Assembly: GCA_024232355.1 (NCBI GenBank)
Contig: JAAEPW010000375.1
Location: 1-64,000, forward strand
Reading direction: 5' to 3'
DNA length: 64,000 bases
Source: Chloroflexota bacterium
GTDB taxonomy: Bacteria > Chloroflexota > Anaerolineae > B4-G1
The position numbers were made by a program, and so were the translations under genes. The notes under the pieces were generated by a model, which was not told the DNA's origin, made no database searches, and worked only from the letters and a program-made list of their open reading frames with translations. Positions 1 to 8,215 of the stretch are shown piece by piece. Each line of letters opens with the position of its first letter. The first letter of the stretch is position 1.

Positions 1-60
1 ACCACGGTTTTCAGTGAGATAGAATAGTCCCTGTAAGCATTACATTTTATCATACTCACA

Positions 61-119
61 AATTGCTGTCAATACTGACATTAGTTTATGGCAATTCTTC
101 TAGTGTATAACCTACACTA
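61..119. promoter_or_regulatory. Cluster of dyads upstream of the EACC1/STAND operon
   Basis: Three inverted repeats are packed here: AATTGC 61-66 with GCAATT 91-96, TGTCA 67-71 with TGACA 76-80, and TAGTGTA 101-107 with TACACTA 113-119. The last is a perfect 7+7 dyad with a 5-nt centre, the size bound by a dimeric HTH regulator. A TATATT -10-like hexamer at 118-123 has no good -35, as in activator-dependent promoters. The downstream LuxR-type ATPase is a natural candidate ligand, but that is inference. Bases 1-60 show nothing else. Confidence 0.4.
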
Positions 120-220
120 TATTAATTCAAGAGTCTCTATACAGTGAGGGAATATCGTACCAGGCTCATCACTCGACCCCGTTTGGACGCTGCCCTCACC
201 AATACGAGAGGAGAAAGCTA

Positions 221-628
221 ATGCCTGATCAATCATTCGACCTGAATATCTCTTTACAGGACAATGTGGACAAAGAGGAACTGGATCGTCTCACCCGCCG
301 GCTGCGCGACGAGATTGACGAATTGGACGTCGAGGCGGCGCGGCTGGCCCGCGGCACGCCGGAACCTGGAAGCAAAGGGGACGCCATCACTGTTGGCAGC
401 ATCGTCGTTGCCCTGGCCTCTGCGGGCGTGTTCACTGGCCTGGTCGAGTTGCTCAAATCCTGGGCGCTCCGACGTGAGGGGCGCACGGTCACCCTCAAAG
501 CCAAGGTCGGCGATCGAGAGGTTGAAATGACGTATTCTCCGGCAGAGACCTCGCCGGAGGAGATGACGCGGTTCGTCACCAAGATCGTGGGCACACTCCA
601 ACAAGGGGCGACGGCCAAGGCAAAATAG
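221..628 (+). CDS. EACC1-like effector-associated protein
   Basis: This 135-residue protein has no signal peptide. It has a charged helical N-terminus (about 15-45), a P-G-S-KGD turn near residue 50, a hydrophobic glycine/alanine stretch (about 57-80, VGSIVVALASAGVF) and then a beta-rich end (TVTLKAKVGDREVEM). This order matches my memory of EACC1 (effector-associated constant component 1), a small domain found beside caspase, trypsin-like and other effectors in NTP-dependent conflict systems. ATG follows an AGGAGA site at about 209-214. The stop lies 3 nt before the STAND ATPase, so the two are probably co-transcribed. The hydrophobic stretch could also be a membrane helix. Family assignment is from pattern recognition only. 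Confidence 0.7.
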   Translation: MPDQSFDLNISLQDNVDKEELDRLTRRLRDEIDELDVEAARLARGTPEPGSKGDAITVGSIVVALASAGVFTGLVELLKSWALRREGRTVTLKAKVGDREVEMTYSPAETSPEEMTRFVTKIVGTLQQGATAKAK

Positions 629-631
629 AAC

Positions 632-3376
632 GTGCAATCATTTCTGGTTAGGACCAAACTGCAAATTCCACCAACCCGCCCGGGAATGTTGGCCCGTCAG
701 CGTTTGATCCAACAGTTGGATAGAAAAACGAGCACCAAGCTGGTCTTGGTCTCTGCACCGGCCGGATACGGAAAGACGACGCTGCTCAGCAAATGGGCTG
801 CGGACCTAGGTCAACCGGTTGCCTGGTTCTCCATCGACGAGGGGGACAACGACCCGGTTCGATTCCTATTCTACCTGATCAGCGCCATACAACACGTTGA
901 ACAAACCCTGGGCCAGTCTGCGCTGGCGATGCTGCAAGCGCCCTCCGTTCCGTTGACCGGACCAGCCCCCGCTCCCGAAGCGGACCCGTTCGAGCCTGTG
1001 CTGGCGGCCTTGATCGAGGACATCCTCCGCTTGCCCGATCCCTTGGTGATCGTTTTGGATGACTATCATCTCGTCCGCTCCGAGCCGGTGCACCAGATAT
1101 TGCGTTTTTTGCTGGAACACCAACCGGAGCAAATGACCTTCGCCGTCAGTACACGTCACGATCCGCCCCTAAACTTGTCGCGCATGCGTGCCAGGGATCA
1201 AATGGTAGAGATCAGAGAGCGTGACCTGAGTTTTACCCACACTGAAACGACCGAATTTCTGAAAACGCTCCAACTCTCCCCTCAAATAATCCGGGCCCTT
1301 GAAACACGCACCGAAGGCTGGGCCGCCGGTTTGCAACTGGCCGCTTTGTCCTTGAAAGAGTATGCGAGTGATGATGCATTCATCCAGGCTTTTTCGGGCG
1401 ATGACCGCCAGATCGCAGACTATTTGTTCGATGAAGTTCTGCGCCACCAGACGCCCGACGTTCGGGATTTCCTGCTGCACACGTCGGTGCTGGACAGGCT
1501 CAGCGGTCCACTTTGTGACGCTGTTCTGGGTGATACGGATTTGACCAAGCCCAGCCAGGATTTTCTTGAGCAATTGGACGCGGCCCAGTTGTTTTTGATC
1601 CCGTTGGATAACAAGCGTGAGTGGTATCGCTATCATCATCTATTTGTGGATTTTTTACGGGCGCGTTTGAAAAAGGAATGCCCTGATCGCCTGGCCGGAT
1701 TACGTCGCAGAGCCAGCCAGTGGTACGAAAAAGCCGGGGATATTTCCACAGCGGTCGAGCATGCGTTTCAAGTCCCCGACGTCGAGCGCGCGGCTCATCT
1801 GATAGAACAACACGCGACCATAATGGTCTACACAGGCCAGATCGCGACGTATTTGGGCTGGATCGGGCGAATTCCACAAGAGATAATTTTCCAGCGTCCT
1901 TATCTGTGTGCCGACAGTGGTTGGGCTTTTGCCCTCAGCGGCCAGATCGACATGGCAGAACGATTTGTTCTGGCCGGGAAACAGGCCCTGCCCTCGATGA
2001 CGCCATTTTACGTCGCGCTGCGCGGTCAGGTCGTCACCCCAGATGAGGTGCTGGGCGACCTGTCGTCTGTGCAGGCGTTTTGCGCCCGCTTGCGTGGTGA
2101 TTCTGCCAGAGTGATGCGGTACTCGGAACAAGCCTTGCAGCAACTGCCCGCAGATGCCTACACGGTGCGCGGGGTTGTGGCGCTCAATCTTGGCCTGGAG
2201 TATTACGGGCGCTGGGATTGGCAAGCTGCACAGAGGGCTTTTGAGGAATCCTATCAAATGACCCTCAAGGCGCGTGAGAATATTTACGTGGCAATCGTGG
2301 CTTTGTGTATGCAGGCAAGCATCCACACCCACCAGGGCGAGTTGGACCAAGCCACGCAACTTTTTCAGCAGGCGATTGACTTGGGAAAAAGCACCGAATC
2401 GGGCATTCCGGCCACGTGCCTGGGATATCGCGGCCTGGCCGAAATCCATTATCACCGGAATGAGCTTGGTCAGGCTGTCGCGTCGCTTGAGACGGCCCTC
2501 GAACTGGCGCGGCAGACGGGCAACGTCGATATGCAGCACAACATATTTCGTCTGCGCGCCTGGCTGGCAATCCAGGCCGGGGATATTGGTCAGGCGAAAA
2601 AAGATTCTGACCAGTCCAAAAAGTTTGTACAAGACCTGGCCATCGTTGAAAATGATCCTGACATCGTTATCTTGCAAACTGAATTATTGTTGTCTCGGGA
2701 ACGCATCCAGGCCGCCATCGACTATTTGGCCGAAAAGGACATAACGCCGATGGCCCTTGCGCAGGCAGATGCCACAGACACTTTGCCACACATCCCGGAA
2801 TACTTGTCGTTGGGGCGGGCGTTGATGTTGGCCGGTCAGCGAGACGCGGCGCTTCAATTGCTGGGTGCATTGTCGCCAATCGTAAAGATGGGCCAAGATA
2901 CCGCCTTTACGATCCAGATGCACCTGCTGCTTTCCGTGTTGTACGATCAGAAAAACAACGCCCGTCGGGCGCGAGAGACCCTGGAACGGGCCCTTGATCT
3001 TGCAGAACCATCAAGATATTTGAGTCCATTTTTTGGCGTCGGCCAACCCCTGTACGAACTCGTGCGGCGGATGACTCTGTCTGGGGATTTGAGATCGGAT
3101 TACGCCCAAAAGGTGCTGGCAGCCTTTGTAGGGCGAACCCGAAAGGACCGCAAACTTTTCTCCGAATCAGATTCCGGCTTGGTCGAACGTTTGACCCGAC
3201 AAGAGACACAGGTGTTACGCCTGCTGGCCCAGGGATTGAACAGCACACAAGTGGCCGAAGAATTGGTCATTGCGGTCAGCACGACGCGCTCGTACATCAA
3301 GAGCATCTATCAAAAGTTGGACGTGCACAGCCGGGACGAGGCGCTGGCACGGGCGAAACACCTCGTCCTGATTTAA
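632..3376 (+). CDS. MalT-like STAND ATPase with LuxR-type DNA-binding domain
   Basis: This 914-residue protein has the MalT layout. The N-terminal RTKLQIPPTRPG segment is followed by Walker A (APAGYGKTTL, 42-51), a Walker B-like VIVLDDYH with Asp143/144, and the STAND helical and winged-helix region. TPR-like helical repeats fill about 400-800, and a LuxR HTH sits at about 850-910 (LTRQETQVLRLLAQGLNSTQ). GTG is used because the next ATG would remove the conserved N-terminus. Such proteins sense a ligand or protein through the repeats, oligomerise with ATP and activate transcription. The 3-nt gap to the EACC1-like gene suggests this ATPase is wired to an effector system rather than to maltose use. 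The signal is unknown. Confidence 0.9.
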   Translation: MQSFLVRTKLQIPPTRPGMLARQRLIQQLDRKTSTKLVLVSAPAGYGKTTLLSKWAADLGQPVAWFSIDEGDNDPVRFLFYLISAIQHVEQTLGQSALAMLQAPSVPLTGPAPAPEADPFEPVLAALIEDILRLPDPLVIVLDDYHLVRSEPVHQILRFLLEHQPEQMTFAVSTRHDPPLNLSRMRARDQMVEIRERDLSFTHTETTEFLKTLQLSPQIIRALETRTEGWAAGLQLAALSLKEYASDDAFIQAFSGDDRQIADYLFDEVLRHQTPDVRDFLLHTSVLDRLSGPLCDAVLGDTDLTKPSQDFLEQLDAAQLFLIPLDNKREWYRYHHLFVDFLRARLKKECPDRLAGLRRRASQWYEKAGDISTAVEHAFQVPDVERAAHLIEQHATIMVYTGQIATYLGWIGRIPQEIIFQRPYLCADSGWAFALSGQIDMAERFVLAGKQALPSMTPFYVALRGQVVTPDEVLGDLSSVQAFCARLRGDSARVMRYSEQALQQLPADAYTVRGVVALNLGLEYYGRWDWQAAQRAFEESYQMTLKARENIYVAIVALCMQASIHTHQGELDQATQLFQQAIDLGKSTESGIPATCLGYRGLAEIHYHRNELGQAVASLETALELARQTGNVDMQHNIFRLRAWLAIQAGDIGQAKKDSDQSKKFVQDLAIVENDPDIVILQTELLLSRERIQAAIDYLAEKDITPMALAQADATDTLPHIPEYLSLGRALMLAGQRDAALQLLGALSPIVKMGQDTAFTIQMHLLLSVLYDQKNNARRARETLERALDLAEPSRYLSPFFGVGQPLYELVRRMTLSGDLRSDYAQKVLAAFVGRTRKDRKLFSESDSGLVERLTRQETQVLRLLAQGLNSTQVAEELVIAVSTTRSYIKSIYQKLDVHSRDEALARAKHLVLI

Positions 3377-3388
3377 CCCCCTACCCAA

Positions 3389-3456
3389 ACCCCCTACGTG
3401 GGGGTAGAAAACGCATCGCTGCGTTGGTATACTGTAACCAAGTATATCAACGCAGC
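3389..3456. repeat. Two adjacent hairpins between the STAND and CocE genes
   Basis: ACCCCC 3389-3394 pairs with GGGGGT 3400-3405. Directly after it, 3418-3433 pairs with 3441-3456 in a 16-bp stem with one G-T pair and a 7-nt loop. There is no T-run, so a simple intrinsic terminator is unlikely for the second stem. The second stem contains a TATACT hexamer (3428-3433) that could act as a -10 for the downstream gene. The form resembles the other small palindromes scattered through this window. Confidence 0.6.
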
Positions 3457-3500
3457 TTGTTGCTGCACCAACAGAATTTGAGTAAAGGAAAAAAGTCGAG

Positions 3501-5351
3501 ATGAAAAAAATCTTGCTAGTCGTATTCTTGATCGTATTATTTGCTTGTGCCGTCGCCGGGCTGGCCTTGGCATCGCGGCAGGCGGCAGAACGCCAGAGCC
3601 TGTACGTCACTATGAGCGACGGGACCGATATAGCCATCGACCTCTGGCTGCCCACGGACCTGGCATCAGGTGAAAAACTCCCAACCGTGATGAAATCTAC
3701 GGGGTACTGGCGCAGCTTTGGCTTGACACCGGTGGGCGAGGTGATGGAAAAGCTCGAAATAGCGCCGGGTGAGGTGAACGAAGGCCCCCTGTGGGCCCAA
3801 GCCGGGTATGCCCTGGTGCTGGTAGACATACGCGGCACCGGCGCGTCCTACGGCCAGTGGAAAGTGATCTGGTCAGAGCGTGAGATCGCCGACCTGGGCG
3901 AAATCGTCGACTGGATCATCGCTCAGCCGTGGTCGAACGGCAAGGTTGGCGCTTATGGCGTCTCGTACGATGGTAACCTGGCAGAGATGATGGCCACGCT
4001 TCAGCATCCGGCCATCAAAGCGGTCGCCCCACAATACAGTGACTTTGATCTCTACAACGGCATTGTCCGTCCCGGCGGCGTCTTTAACAGCGGGTTTATG
4101 GACGGCTGGCGTGATTTCCACAATGGCCTGGGTGCCAATGACGTCTGCGTGCTGGAAACCGCCTCCGGTGTCGATTGCGAGCAGATGAGCTACCTTATGA
4201 CGGGCGTTCGCCCGGTAGACACAGACGCCGACGGCCGTATGCTGTCCGATGCGGTGGCCGAGCACACCCACATCGACGTCTACCAGGTCGCACGCGAGAT
4301 CGAATTCAGCGACGACGTTTGGAGCGACACCGACCTGACCTTGGGCGATCTCAGCCCGTACTCTTACAAAACCGCTATCGAAAACTCGAACGTTCCCATG
4401 TACGTTTGGGTCGGTTGGCTCGATTCGGCCACTACCGACGGCGCGCTCAGCCGCTACATGACCTTTAGCAATCCGCAAAAAGTGTTGATCGGCCCCTGGT
4501 CACACGGCGGCGGCCATCACACCGATCCATTCTTGCCCGATGACACGGCCGTCGAGCCATCGGTTGAAAAGCAATTCCAGATGCTGGTCGATTTCTTTGA
4601 TCTCTATCTGAAGGACAATGAGAACCCCGATCCGGACACCGGCATCGAATATTACACAATGGGAGAAGGTACCTGGAAGACGACTCATACCTGGCCCCCG
4701 GACGGTTTCACACCCACGAGTTGGTACCTGGGCGAAAGCGGCACCCTGGTTCCCCAGCCCCCGGACGACGAATCCGCAGCCGACGAATACCAGGTCCATT
4801 GGGACACCACTACCGGCGATCTTAGCCGCTGGTACACGGGCCTGTTCAAGTCCGACGTGGTGTATGCCGACCGCGCCGCGGAGGACCAGAAACTGCTGAC
4901 CTACACCAGCGACCCCATGTCGGCTGACGTCGAGATCACCGGCAACCCGGTCGTGACGCTGCACGTCGCGTCGAGTACCCCGGACGCCGCTTTCCACGTC
5001 TATCTGGAAGACGTCGCCCCCGATGGCCGCGTGACCTATATCACCGAGGGCATTTTGCGCGGGGTTCATCGCCGGGTATCGGACCAAGCACCCTACGTCA
5101 AGTTTGGTACCTATCACAGCATGGAGAGCGTAGACGCTGTGCCGATGGTTCCGGGAGAGGTGACCGAGATCAGTTTCAAGCTCCATGCGACTTCGGTCCT
5201 GATCGAGCAAGGGCACCGAATCCGCGTTGCCATCGCCGGGCATGACGGTTCCGTGTTCGAGCGTTACCCCGCCGATGAGACGCCGATTTTCACCGTGCAG
5301 CGCAACAGCCTAAACCCGTCGTTCATCCTCTTGCCCATGCAACAAAGATAA
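3501..5351 (+). CDS. Secreted CocE/NonD-family (X-Pro dipeptidyl-peptidase-like) hydrolase
   Basis: This 616-residue protein starts with a signal peptide or anchor (MKKILLVVFLIVLFACAVAG). It has an alpha/beta-hydrolase core with a GVSYDG nucleophile elbow (Ser155), an oxyanion-type VDIRGTGAS segment and a PWSHGGGHH histidine region near 333. A C-terminal jelly-roll (about 420-610) is typical of CocE/X-Pro dipeptidyl-peptidase S15 enzymes. The family cleaves X-Pro peptides, acyl esters or beta-lactam side chains, and the substrate cannot be read from sequence. A purine-rich AAAGGAAAA precedes ATG. It lies between the STAND operon and the caspase gene, but nothing directly links it to either. 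Confidence 0.88.
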   Translation: MKKILLVVFLIVLFACAVAGLALASRQAAERQSLYVTMSDGTDIAIDLWLPTDLASGEKLPTVMKSTGYWRSFGLTPVGEVMEKLEIAPGEVNEGPLWAQAGYALVLVDIRGTGASYGQWKVIWSEREIADLGEIVDWIIAQPWSNGKVGAYGVSYDGNLAEMMATLQHPAIKAVAPQYSDFDLYNGIVRPGGVFNSGFMDGWRDFHNGLGANDVCVLETASGVDCEQMSYLMTGVRPVDTDADGRMLSDAVAEHTHIDVYQVAREIEFSDDVWSDTDLTLGDLSPYSYKTAIENSNVPMYVWVGWLDSATTDGALSRYMTFSNPQKVLIGPWSHGGGHHTDPFLPDDTAVEPSVEKQFQMLVDFFDLYLKDNENPDPDTGIEYYTMGEGTWKTTHTWPPDGFTPTSWYLGESGTLVPQPPDDESAADEYQVHWDTTTGDLSRWYTGLFKSDVVYADRAAEDQKLLTYTSDPMSADVEITGNPVVTLHVASSTPDAAFHVYLEDVAPDGRVTYITEGILRGVHRRVSDQAPYVKFGTYHSMESVDAVPMVPGEVTEISFKLHATSVLIEQGHRIRVAIAGHDGSVFERYPADETPIFTVQRNSLNPSFILLPMQQR

Positions 5352-5365
5352 CGAGCGAAATTCTG

Positions 5366-5397
5366 AGGGGCGACGAGAAACCTCGTATCGCCCCTCC
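5366..5397 (+). terminator. Hairpin after the CocE-type gene
   Basis: GAGGGGCGA 5366-5374 pairs with TCGCCCCTC 5389-5397, with an inner CGAG/CTCG stem. It lies 15 nt after the stop codon. There is no T-run, so it may end transcription weakly or protect the 3' end. Confidence 0.5.
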
Positions 5398-5454
5398 AAA
5401 TTGCGCTACAGACGTGAAACAACGTCGAGCCCCCTGATCTGGTAATCTTTTTTG

Positions 5455-5536
5455 GGACACAGATCAACACAGATAGACACAGATCGTGTGAATATCTCAC
5501 AAATCTGATCCGTGTCTATCTGTGAGATCTGTGTCC
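5455..5536. repeat. Dispersed CACAGAT-type palindromic repeat
   Basis: GGACACAGATC 5455-5465 pairs with 5526-5536, and an inner arm with ACAGATAGACAC pairs with GTGTCTATCTGT, so the whole unit folds into a long imperfect hairpin. The CACAGAT / ATCTGTG vocabulary recurs at 26800-26890, 34385-34655 and 43970-44050. It looks like a mobile intergenic repeat rather than a gene. Small ORFs across it are artefacts. Confidence 0.7.
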
Positions 5537-5556
5537 TAACCTCTGTTTTTGCCTTC

Positions 5557-5584
5557 TTGCGCCACGCTGAATACCCATTATAAT
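5557..5584 (+). promoter_or_regulatory. Possible promoter of the caspase cluster
   Basis: A perfect TATAAT at 5579-5584 has a poor -35 (TTGCGC, 5557-5562) at 16-bp spacing. It lies 60 nt before the caspase start and downstream of a hairpin that closes the previous gene. This supports a separate transcript for the caspase and the three small proteins. Confidence 0.45.
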
Positions 5585-5644
5585 AACAATAGCCTATCGT
5601 GAGATTCGTTATCGGGAAACACTTTTGCAGCAAGGTGGTTCGAA

Positions 5645-6715
5645 ATGACTCCAAAAGGCCAGCGATTAGCACTGATCGTCGCCAGCAGCGACTTTACCGA
5701 CGCGACGCTGCAACAACTGGTCGCGCCCGGCCAGGACGCCGCTGACCTGGCGCGCGTGCTGGACAATGAGGCCGTCGGCGGTTTTAAGACTCGGGTGCTG
5801 ATCAATCGCCCCTCCCACGAGGTGCGCCGAGAGATCGAGGCCTTTTTCGCTAACCGCAAACGAGACGATTTGTTGCTGCTCTACTTTTCCGGCCATGGTG
5901 TCAAGGACGACGACGGGAGGCTCTACCTGGCCACCACCGACACCCAACGCGGACTGTTTCGCTCGACGGCAGTACCGGCCACGTTCATCAACGAGACGAT
6001 GACGGACAGCCGCTCCCGCCGCCAGGTGCTGATCCTCGATTGCTGTCACAGCGGTGCTTTTGCGCGGGGCATGGTCGCCAAGGGTGGCGAAAGCGTGGAT
6101 ATCCGTGACCGCTTTGACGGGCGCGGTCGGGTAGTGCTGACCGCTTCCAACGCTACTCAATACGCTTTCCAGGGAAACGAGATCGTCGGAGAGGGCACGC
6201 GCTCTGTCTTTACCCATCACCTGGTGCGCGGCCTGGAGAGCGGCAAGGCCGACATGGATGGTGATGGCTGGGTCTCGCTCGACGAACTGTACGATTATGT
6301 CTACGACCAGGTGACTGACGAGACTCCCCAGCAGACCCCCGGCAAATGGGCCTTTGATCTGCAAGGGGAAATATCCATCGCCCGCAGCCCGTTGGGGAGG
6401 CGTGAACCAGCGATGGAGGAGGCCCAGTTGGCTGCCCAGTATGCCGAGGGCATTGGCGCGTTAACTGCCGGTCAATGGGAAAAAGCACTACGATGCTTTG
6501 AAGCACTAGAATCCGAACGCCCCGGCTACCGAGACGCCGCTGACCAAGTGTCTCGACTGCGGCAATTGATCGCCGCGATGGAGCAGGCAACAGCGCACCC
6601 ATCGTCCCGTCCACGCCCCAGCACGTTGCCCGAAGAAGACCGGCGTACCCGGCCAAGGCGTCCGCGACCGGACCGGCTGCCGGGCGAACGGCCCAAGCGG
6701 CTGCCAGAGGAGTGA
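5645..6715 (+). CDS. Caspase-family (C14) peptidase with EF-hand loop
   Basis: This 356-residue protein begins with the p20-like fold (LALIVASSDF). The catalytic dyad is His84 in YFSGHG and Cys134 in DCCHSG. A canonical 12-residue EF-hand loop (DMDGDGWVSLDE, 203-214) suggests calcium control, as known for several prokaryotic and plant caspase homologues. Residues 255-320 form a TPR-like helical segment, and the last 40 residues are rich in Arg and Pro. AAGGTGG precedes ATG. There is no signal peptide, so it acts in the cytoplasm. Bacterial caspases of this kind are often death effectors in conflict systems. The next gene starts 3 nt later and encodes a membrane protein that could be partner or substrate (inference). 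Confidence 0.93.
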   Translation: MTPKGQRLALIVASSDFTDATLQQLVAPGQDAADLARVLDNEAVGGFKTRVLINRPSHEVRREIEAFFANRKRDDLLLLYFSGHGVKDDDGRLYLATTDTQRGLFRSTAVPATFINETMTDSRSRRQVLILDCCHSGAFARGMVAKGGESVDIRDRFDGRGRVVLTASNATQYAFQGNEIVGEGTRSVFTHHLVRGLESGKADMDGDGWVSLDELYDYVYDQVTDETPQQTPGKWAFDLQGEISIARSPLGRREPAMEEAQLAAQYAEGIGALTAGQWEKALRCFEALESERPGYRDAADQVSRLRQLIAAMEQATAHPSSRPRPSTLPEEDRRTRPRRPRPDRLPGERPKRLPEE

Positions 6716-6718
6716 TGA

Positions 6719-7099
6719 ATGAGTGGAACGAGTGTGATGGAACTCTTGGTTATCGTGGTCATCGTTGCCCTGGTGTTCGTCCTGGGGCGGTGGCTCAGCC
6801 GCAGGTCAAAGGGCGAGCCTGTGATAACTGTGACGTCGACCAGGGAGCCCTCAACGACTCGCCCTGCCGCACGAGACCGGCTGTCCCAACCCTTTGCAGA
6901 CGTAGAGCGCCAGGTCGAGGCATTGCGCCGTCAGGTGAGAGATCGCCTGCTGACCGAGGAAGAATGCAAGGTCCGGATGCGCAAGTTGATGGTCGAGGAT
7001 GCGGACGGCAATTGGTGGATGGTGGGCTATGAGACCGGCGAGTGGCACTGCCACGACGGCACTGACTGGGTGCGTGCTGACCCACCGTCTGGGCCGTGA
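6719..7099 (+). CDS. Small membrane protein with W/Y-rich module, copy 1
   Basis: The 126-residue product has one N-terminal membrane helix (about 7-24, LLVIVVIVALVFVLGRWL), a basic linker, then a SHOCT-like helical pair (about 63-90) and a module with NWWMVGYETGEW (about 96-107) and DGTDWV. The same module is in the next two genes, where the membrane segments are C-terminal instead. The C-terminal part recalls short W-rich domains such as DUF2510, but I do not recognise a named family. It starts 3 nt after the caspase stop, so expression is almost certainly coupled. Function is unknown. A docking or ligand-sensing module for the caspase is one possibility. Confidence 0.75.
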   Translation: MSGTSVMELLVIVVIVALVFVLGRWLSRRSKGEPVITVTSTREPSTTRPAARDRLSQPFADVERQVEALRRQVRDRLLTEEECKVRMRKLMVEDADGNWWMVGYETGEWHCHDGTDWVRADPPSGP

Positions 7100-7124
7100 T
7101 GATACACAATCAACGGAGGGCACA

Positions 7125-7628
7125 ATGGACTTTGGCCAAGTTGAAAAAGAGGTCGCCAGATTACGCCAGGACCTGGCCGCCGGTCGCCTGACCGAGGAGC
7201 AGTTCAAGGTCCAGTTGCGCGAGATGATGGTCGAGGATGCCGACGGCAATTGGTGGATGGTCGGTTACGAGACCGGCGAGTGGTACCAGCACGACGGCAC
7301 CGACTGGGTGCGGGCCGACCCTCTTGGGCATACTGTTCCCGAACCGACTCCACAACCGATTGGATCACCCGCTCTTCAGTTAGATGAACAGACATCACTC
7401 CCTCTCAAGCCAAAACGTGCCAAGGGAATCATACTGCTTTTGTTAGGGCTGGTGATATCTATTGCGCTCGGCTGGGGATTGGCCGCCCTGACGTATAACA
7501 CTCTTCGAGACCTAGACCTAGCATCTGACTTGGCGAATACTCTTGCTTTCACTTGCTGGGGCATCGTCGGGCTTGGAGGTCTCATTCTCAGTATCCGTGT
7601 TGCGCGAAAATCCTGGCGGGGAAAGTGA
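7125..7628 (+). CDS. Small membrane protein with W/Y-rich module, copy 2
   Basis: This 167-residue product starts at an ATG preceded by CGGAGGG (7114-7120). Residues 1-65 hold the SHOCT-like helices and the module (LTEEQFKVQLREMMVEDADG, then NWWMVGYETGEWYQHDG and DWVRADP). A Pro-rich linker follows, then two membrane helices (about 105-130 and 138-160) and a basic tail. Topology therefore puts the module on one side of the membrane, most likely the cytoplasm. It is clearly a duplicate of its neighbours, with the membrane part moved from the N- to the C-terminus relative to copy 1. No enzymatic motif is visible. Confidence 0.78.
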   Translation: MDFGQVEKEVARLRQDLAAGRLTEEQFKVQLREMMVEDADGNWWMVGYETGEWYQHDGTDWVRADPLGHTVPEPTPQPIGSPALQLDEQTSLPLKPKRAKGIILLLLGLVISIALGWGLAALTYNTLRDLDLASDLANTLAFTCWGIVGLGGLILSIRVARKSWRGK

Positions 7629-7637
7629 GTTGTTATA

Positions 7638-8096
7638 GTGGACTTTGGCCAAGTCGAAGCGCGAGTTGCCAAATTGCGTCAAAGTTTGGCTGCCGGTCAC
7701 CTGACTGATGATCAGTTCAAGTTCCAGTTGCGCGAGATGATGGTCGAGGATGAGAACGGCAACTGGTGGATGATCGGCTATGAGACCGGCGAGTGGTATC
7801 GTCACGATGGCACCGATTGGGTGCGGGCCGATCCATCCAGACGTATCGTGACCAAACCGCTCTCACGGCTAAAATCACACCCAACCAACGCTGCTAACAA
7901 CCCGCAACCTCGTCGATTCAAGCGAGTTACTATATTCATGCTTGGTCTGACCGTTACCAGTATAGTAAGTTTGATGGCAGGTCAGTTGGCCTGGGAAACG
8001 ATCCTGGATCACGACGATGCAACGACGTGGGTCTTTGCAAGCATTGTTTGGATCAGCGGCTTTATTGTGACCCTTATCGTCGCGCGCAAGGTGTGA
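7638..8096 (+). CDS. Small membrane protein with W/Y-rich module, copy 3
   Basis: This 152-residue product starts with GTG, aligned exactly with the MDFGQVE start of copy 2, 9 nt after the previous stop. It has the module at 1-65 (NWWMIGYETGEWYRHDG), a basic Pro/Asn linker and two membrane helices (about 95-120 and 127-148). Module identity with copy 2 is far higher than in the membrane part, so selection acts on the module. It closes the caspase operon, and the next gene is convergent. Confidence 0.75.
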   Translation: MDFGQVEARVAKLRQSLAAGHLTDDQFKFQLREMMVEDENGNWWMIGYETGEWYRHDGTDWVRADPSRRIVTKPLSRLKSHPTNAANNPQPRRFKRVTIFMLGLTVTSIVSLMAGQLAWETILDHDDATTWVFASIVWISGFIVTLIVARKV

Positions 8097-8118
8097 CAAA
8101 GGAGATAAGGTGCATACG

Positions 8119-8203
8119 CTCTCAGGAGACGTGCCGTCCCCGTGTATGATGGAGAGATAATACACTACTGCATATGGAGCGCAGACGACACGTCTGCTGA
8201 GAG
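8119..8203. terminator. Inverted repeat between convergent genes
   Basis: CTCTCAGGAGACGTG 8119-8133 pairs with CACGTCTGCTGAGAG 8189-8203 (one mismatch). A nested GCAGACG/CGTCTGC hairpin lies at 8181-8197. It sits between two converging genes and has no long T-run. It may be a bidirectional terminator or another dispersed palindrome. Confidence 0.5.
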
Positions 8204-8215
8204 TACCTCATAAAT

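Noticed and set aside
5406..5672. Minus-strand ORF over the CACAGAT repeat
   Set aside because: The coding pattern comes from the repeat, and homology to any protein is not visible.
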